Shown: positions 60,885 to 64,000 of the stretch, piece by piece
How positions within the stretch are numbered: position 1 is the stretch's first letter
How the letters are laid out: each line of letters begins with the position of its first letter
Assembly: GCA_019055375.1 (NCBI GenBank)
Contig: JAHQIW010000320.1
Coordinates: 124,001 to 188,000, forward strand
DNA: 64,000 bases
From: Parelaphostrongylus tenuis
Lineage: Eukaryota; Nematoda; Chromadorea; Rhabditida; Metastrongylidae
Direction: 5' to 3'
Position numbers and translations under genes: made by a program
Notes under the pieces: generated by a model
What the model saw: the letters and a program-made list of their open reading frames with translations, nothing else
Databases searched by the model: none
What the model was told of the DNA's origin: nothing

Positions 60885-61150
60885 CGCACGTGGCTCAGTG
60901 ATCAGAGATGTGTGACACACGTGTGGTCGATGATTCGATTCCGCGCTCAGGACTCACCAAGTCTTTCCTATCCGCCAGGGTCCGGTGATTTGCTATCAGA
61001 TCTATTTGGAAGAATAGCAGCACTTGCTCGATATATCGGTAGGCCACGGCGAGTCACTGTGACGGCCAGATAAGCATTCAATCCTCTATACAAAGCTCGA
61101 TAAACTCGAATGCGTGGCGCATCCTTCGACAATGAGAGCTTTTTTCATCT
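60885..61150 (+). repeat. tRNA-derived SINE copy
   Basis: Head cgtggctcagtgatcagag, a B-box variant (gatgattcgattccgcgctc), then ccgccagggtccggtg, cagatctatttggaagaata, atcggtaggccacggcgag, gccagataagcattcaatc and cgaatgcgtggcgcatcc, with a T-rich 3' end. Confidence 0.75.
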
Positions 61151-61159
61151 TCAAATGCC

Positions 61160-62089
61160 AAAGACTTCAGTTTTTGCGCAAAGATGTCAGCGAGCACTTC
61201 TCATACAGTGAATCTGTCCCATGAACCACAGCAAAATCGTAGCCAAAAAGATGGAAATTGTCGGAAAATACAACATACTTTTTGTTTCAAACGTTGTCAA
61301 CGTTCGAAAATACCTAAACTTATGCTTCGCTATCAGCGCTCGTCCATTAAATACTTGACTGCCGTTCATTGAAACTCTAGTCGACGCCGAGCTCGTAGTT
61401 GCTTAATAAAACATTGACTTGCCCCTTAATTTCTTTCGCCTACTGTTTTATTCAGCTTTTTTATATTTCAATGGTTACCGTCGCTCAAATCACTGTTTGT
61501 TTCCTCTCGAACAAGTGTGGCATCAACCTGTGAAATCCCGAACGGATCGGTTTACTGGGGAGAGCTCGAGTCATGGCATGATATCTAAACTTCGGGCGTA
61601 ATTTCAACACAGAACTCTTAATATGAGTGTTTACGCTGATTGAAAAGACAAAGTTCATCTTGTTTAGTACAATATTGCATTGTTTACGGGTTCACTCTTT
61701 AACACATGCAGCATTTTTGCTGCATTTCACTTGAGTCATTAACTTACGCAAAGCGGAGATATGACGTACTAGCCTACGAAAAAGCTGATGTTTTCACTTA
61801 TTACTCAAATGAAACTCTGTGGGTAAGCTTATTTGCTGCGAAAGAGTGTTGGCATGAAATGGAAATGAAAATGATTACGCTATGAACACTAAGATCGACA
61901 CGAGGCACACGCTTTACTCATGATTGAAGAAAATTGTTGAGGGAACAAGTTCGAAGTTCCTCAATGCTCATAAAGTGGCGCAGAGTAGAGCGGTCCAACA
62001 TTGTTGTGGGAAATAGTTGCTTATCGTAATACTGAAAACGTGAGAAGGCCCGATTTCATAAGTAATGCCTATTCCAGCACATTACCCAG
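61160..62089. other. Gene-free stretch left of the satellite
   Basis: No exon or repeat was recognised. The open frames at 61184-61372 and 61419-61601 are short and motif-free. Confidence 0.4.
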
Positions 62090-64000
62090 TTGAACCATTG
62101 GTTCAGGGGCAGCTAACGCACTATTCACTCGCTTCTGATTGCCGACCAACGCACTCGTTTCCGGCGGCTAAGAGACAGAACCACCGCTCTTTCGAACCAC
62201 CCTAAAGGTAAACTAGCGCACTTTGCACTCGGCTTAGATGCCGACTGTGCACTCTCTTTACAGGCGTCCCAGAGGCAGGTCAAACGCTTTTCACTTGCCT
62301 CAGAGGCAGCCAGCACACTTACCACTTGTCTCAAGGGCACATTAATGCAATTTCCATTCGGCGTAAATGCCGACTATCATACTCTTCCCAGAGCAGCGCA
62401 TCTTTCTCTCAACGCGGGGGACAGAGCTGGTGCAGTTTCAACTCGCCTCAAACAGAGACCAACACAATTACCACTCGAACAGATGCTGATCAACAGCACT
62501 CTTTCCTTACGCCTCAAAGCTAGGACCACCGGGCTGTTCACACATGTCAACAGACAGGTTGACGCACTTTCCAGTCGCCTTCAGGTGTACAGCTGCACAA
62601 TCTCTAATCGCCTCAGAGGCAGCAAACACACTTCCACTTGCCTCAAAGGCAAAAACACAATTTCTACTTTCCTCAGAGGACTATTAGTGGCACCTTTGCG
62701 GCAGAGCAGCTCCACTTCCCATTAGGCTCAGATGGCGATCATGACACTCTTTGCAGGCTCCTCAGCTGCTTTCACTCTCTTAGAGGCAAAGCAGCATATT
62801 TCCCACTCGCAGCCAACTTACTAACACACTCTACCGACGCCTCAGAGGCTAGCCCAGCGCGTTTCCACTCACCTCAGAGGCAGCCATGACATTGTCCCCT
62901 AGCTCCAAAAGCAGACCAACATATTTCCCACTCGCCGCAGATGTCGACTGACACACTTTTTCTTTACGCCTCAGGGGCAGGATCAGCGCGTTTTCCAACT
63001 GCCGCAGATGATGGATAAACACAGTCCTGGGGCCTTAGGTATGAGATCAGTGCGCGTAAATTGGCACCATAGCATATCAAAGCACATTTCGCCCGTCTAC
63101 AGGTAGACTGATACAACTCTCAGCCACCTCAGAGGCAAAGAAGCATACCCCTACCGCCTCAGAAGCAGACCAACGCCTTTTGCACCCGCCTCGGATGACA
63201 ACCAACAGTCTCTTTACTTGCACCTCAGAAGCATGGCCAGCGAGCTTGCACTCACCTCAGAGCTATCGAGCATTACCACTCGCCCCAAAAGGAGACCAGC
63301 ACAATTACCAATCACCTCACATGGTGATCATCACACCCTTTTTGGGAGCCTTAAAGACAAACCGACGCCCTTTCCACTCGTTACAAATGAAGACAACACA
63401 ATCAATTCTGCCACTCCAGGCAGAATCAGCACAGTATCTAACACATCCGTTCGCCTAAGAGGTAAGCTGATACACCTTCGAGCCACCTTAAGGTGAAAAA
63501 GCATACTTACTCGCCTCAGAGGCAAACTAACGCCTTTCCCACCTGTTTAAGAAGACAGCCAACAGACTTTATCCTGCGCTCAGAGGTAGTTCCAGTGCGC
63601 TTTGCACTCACCTCAGAGCTATCAAACACGCTTTCAATTGCTCCAAAGGCGGACCAACACAATTTCGAACCACCTCACATGGTGATCATCACACTCTTTT
63701 TAGGAGCTTTAGAGACAGACCGACGCCCTTTCCACTCGCATCACATGACGGTTAACACATTCAATCCCGGAACCTCTAAAGTAGGATCACCGTGCTTTCC
63801 ACTTGCGTTAAAGGTAGACTGTCGCATTTTTATCGCGTCTCAAATGCCGATCGACACGCTCTTTCAAGGTGATTCAAGGGCAGACCAACGCATTTCGCGC
63901 TTGCCTTGGAGGTAGACTAATACAGCTCTTATCTACCTCAGCGGTAGAAGAGCACAGATTTACATCGCCTCGGACGGCGAACAACTCAAACTTTTCCTAC
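62090..64000. repeat. Degenerate minisatellite array with palindromic GCCTCAGAGGC core, continuing past the right edge
   Basis: At least 1.9 kb of diverged units of about 30-40 bp, each built around cgcctcagaggcagaccaac followed by acactttccactcg. The core GCCTCAGAGGC is an odd palindrome with 5-bp arms around one base. It is exact at about 62297, 62610, 62840 and 63516, with one-base variants elsewhere. A higher-order period of about 357 bp is visible: ctcacctcagagctatc at 63251 and 63607, and cacctcacatggtgatcatc at 63313 and 63671. The array is open in several frames on both strands (up to 140 codons at 63493-63915). That follows from a stop-poor repeat unit and is not a gene. Confidence 0.9.

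Noticed and set aside
62090..64000. CRISPR-like array
   Set aside because: The repeats are degenerate and without uniform spacers, in a clearly eukaryotic genome; it is a minisatellite.

Overview
This window is nuclear DNA from a metazoan, almost certainly a nematode and most likely a clade V strongylid (hookworm or relative). It is AT-rich. Its genes are split into short, mostly 60-200 bp exons by long introns. Intergenic and intronic space is full of decayed RTE-type reverse transcriptase, mariner transposase, tRNA-derived SINE copies and AT-rich dispersed repeats. The taxonomic call rests on protein and repeat resemblance from memory; no search was run.

Two protein-coding genes can be reconstructed, both on the minus strand. 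The first (10285-21678) is a heterotrimeric kinesin-2 motor subunit of the KIF3B type (nematode klp-11-like). It has fifteen exons that join in perfect phase (1688 nt, about 562 residues) and cover the complete motor domain, the neck and most of the stalk. A consensus 3' splice site lies 24 nt upstream of the start codon and could take a spliced leader. The C-terminal tail exons were not found. The second (40020-55003) is pyruvate kinase. Thirteen exons run from just before the N-terminal helix region to the stop codon, but two of them break frame (about 53850 and 44510). A 61-codon open exon (38272-38454, minus) lies between the two genes and belongs to a protein I do not recognise.

Layout: 1-10284 holds no intact gene, only a SINE remnant, two RTE reverse-transcriptase remnants and a tRNA-like sequence. 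10285-21678 is the kinesin, with repeats in its introns. 21703-38270 is intergenic, with SINEs, a gutted mariner, GC-rich fold-back elements and an 18-bp tandem repeat. 38272-38454 is the orphan exon. 40020-55003 is pyruvate kinase, whose introns carry SINEs, a long dispersed repeat family and a 39-bp-arm fold-back. 55004-62090 is intergenic. About 62090-64000 is a degenerate minisatellite with a palindromic core that runs off the right edge.

The two genes are functionally unrelated (intraflagellar transport and glycolysis). The most interesting signals are the paired frame breaks confined to pyruvate kinase, a three-copy dispersed element with apparently conserved hairpins, a nested fold-back at 37971-38139, and the satellite with its roughly 357-bp higher-order period.
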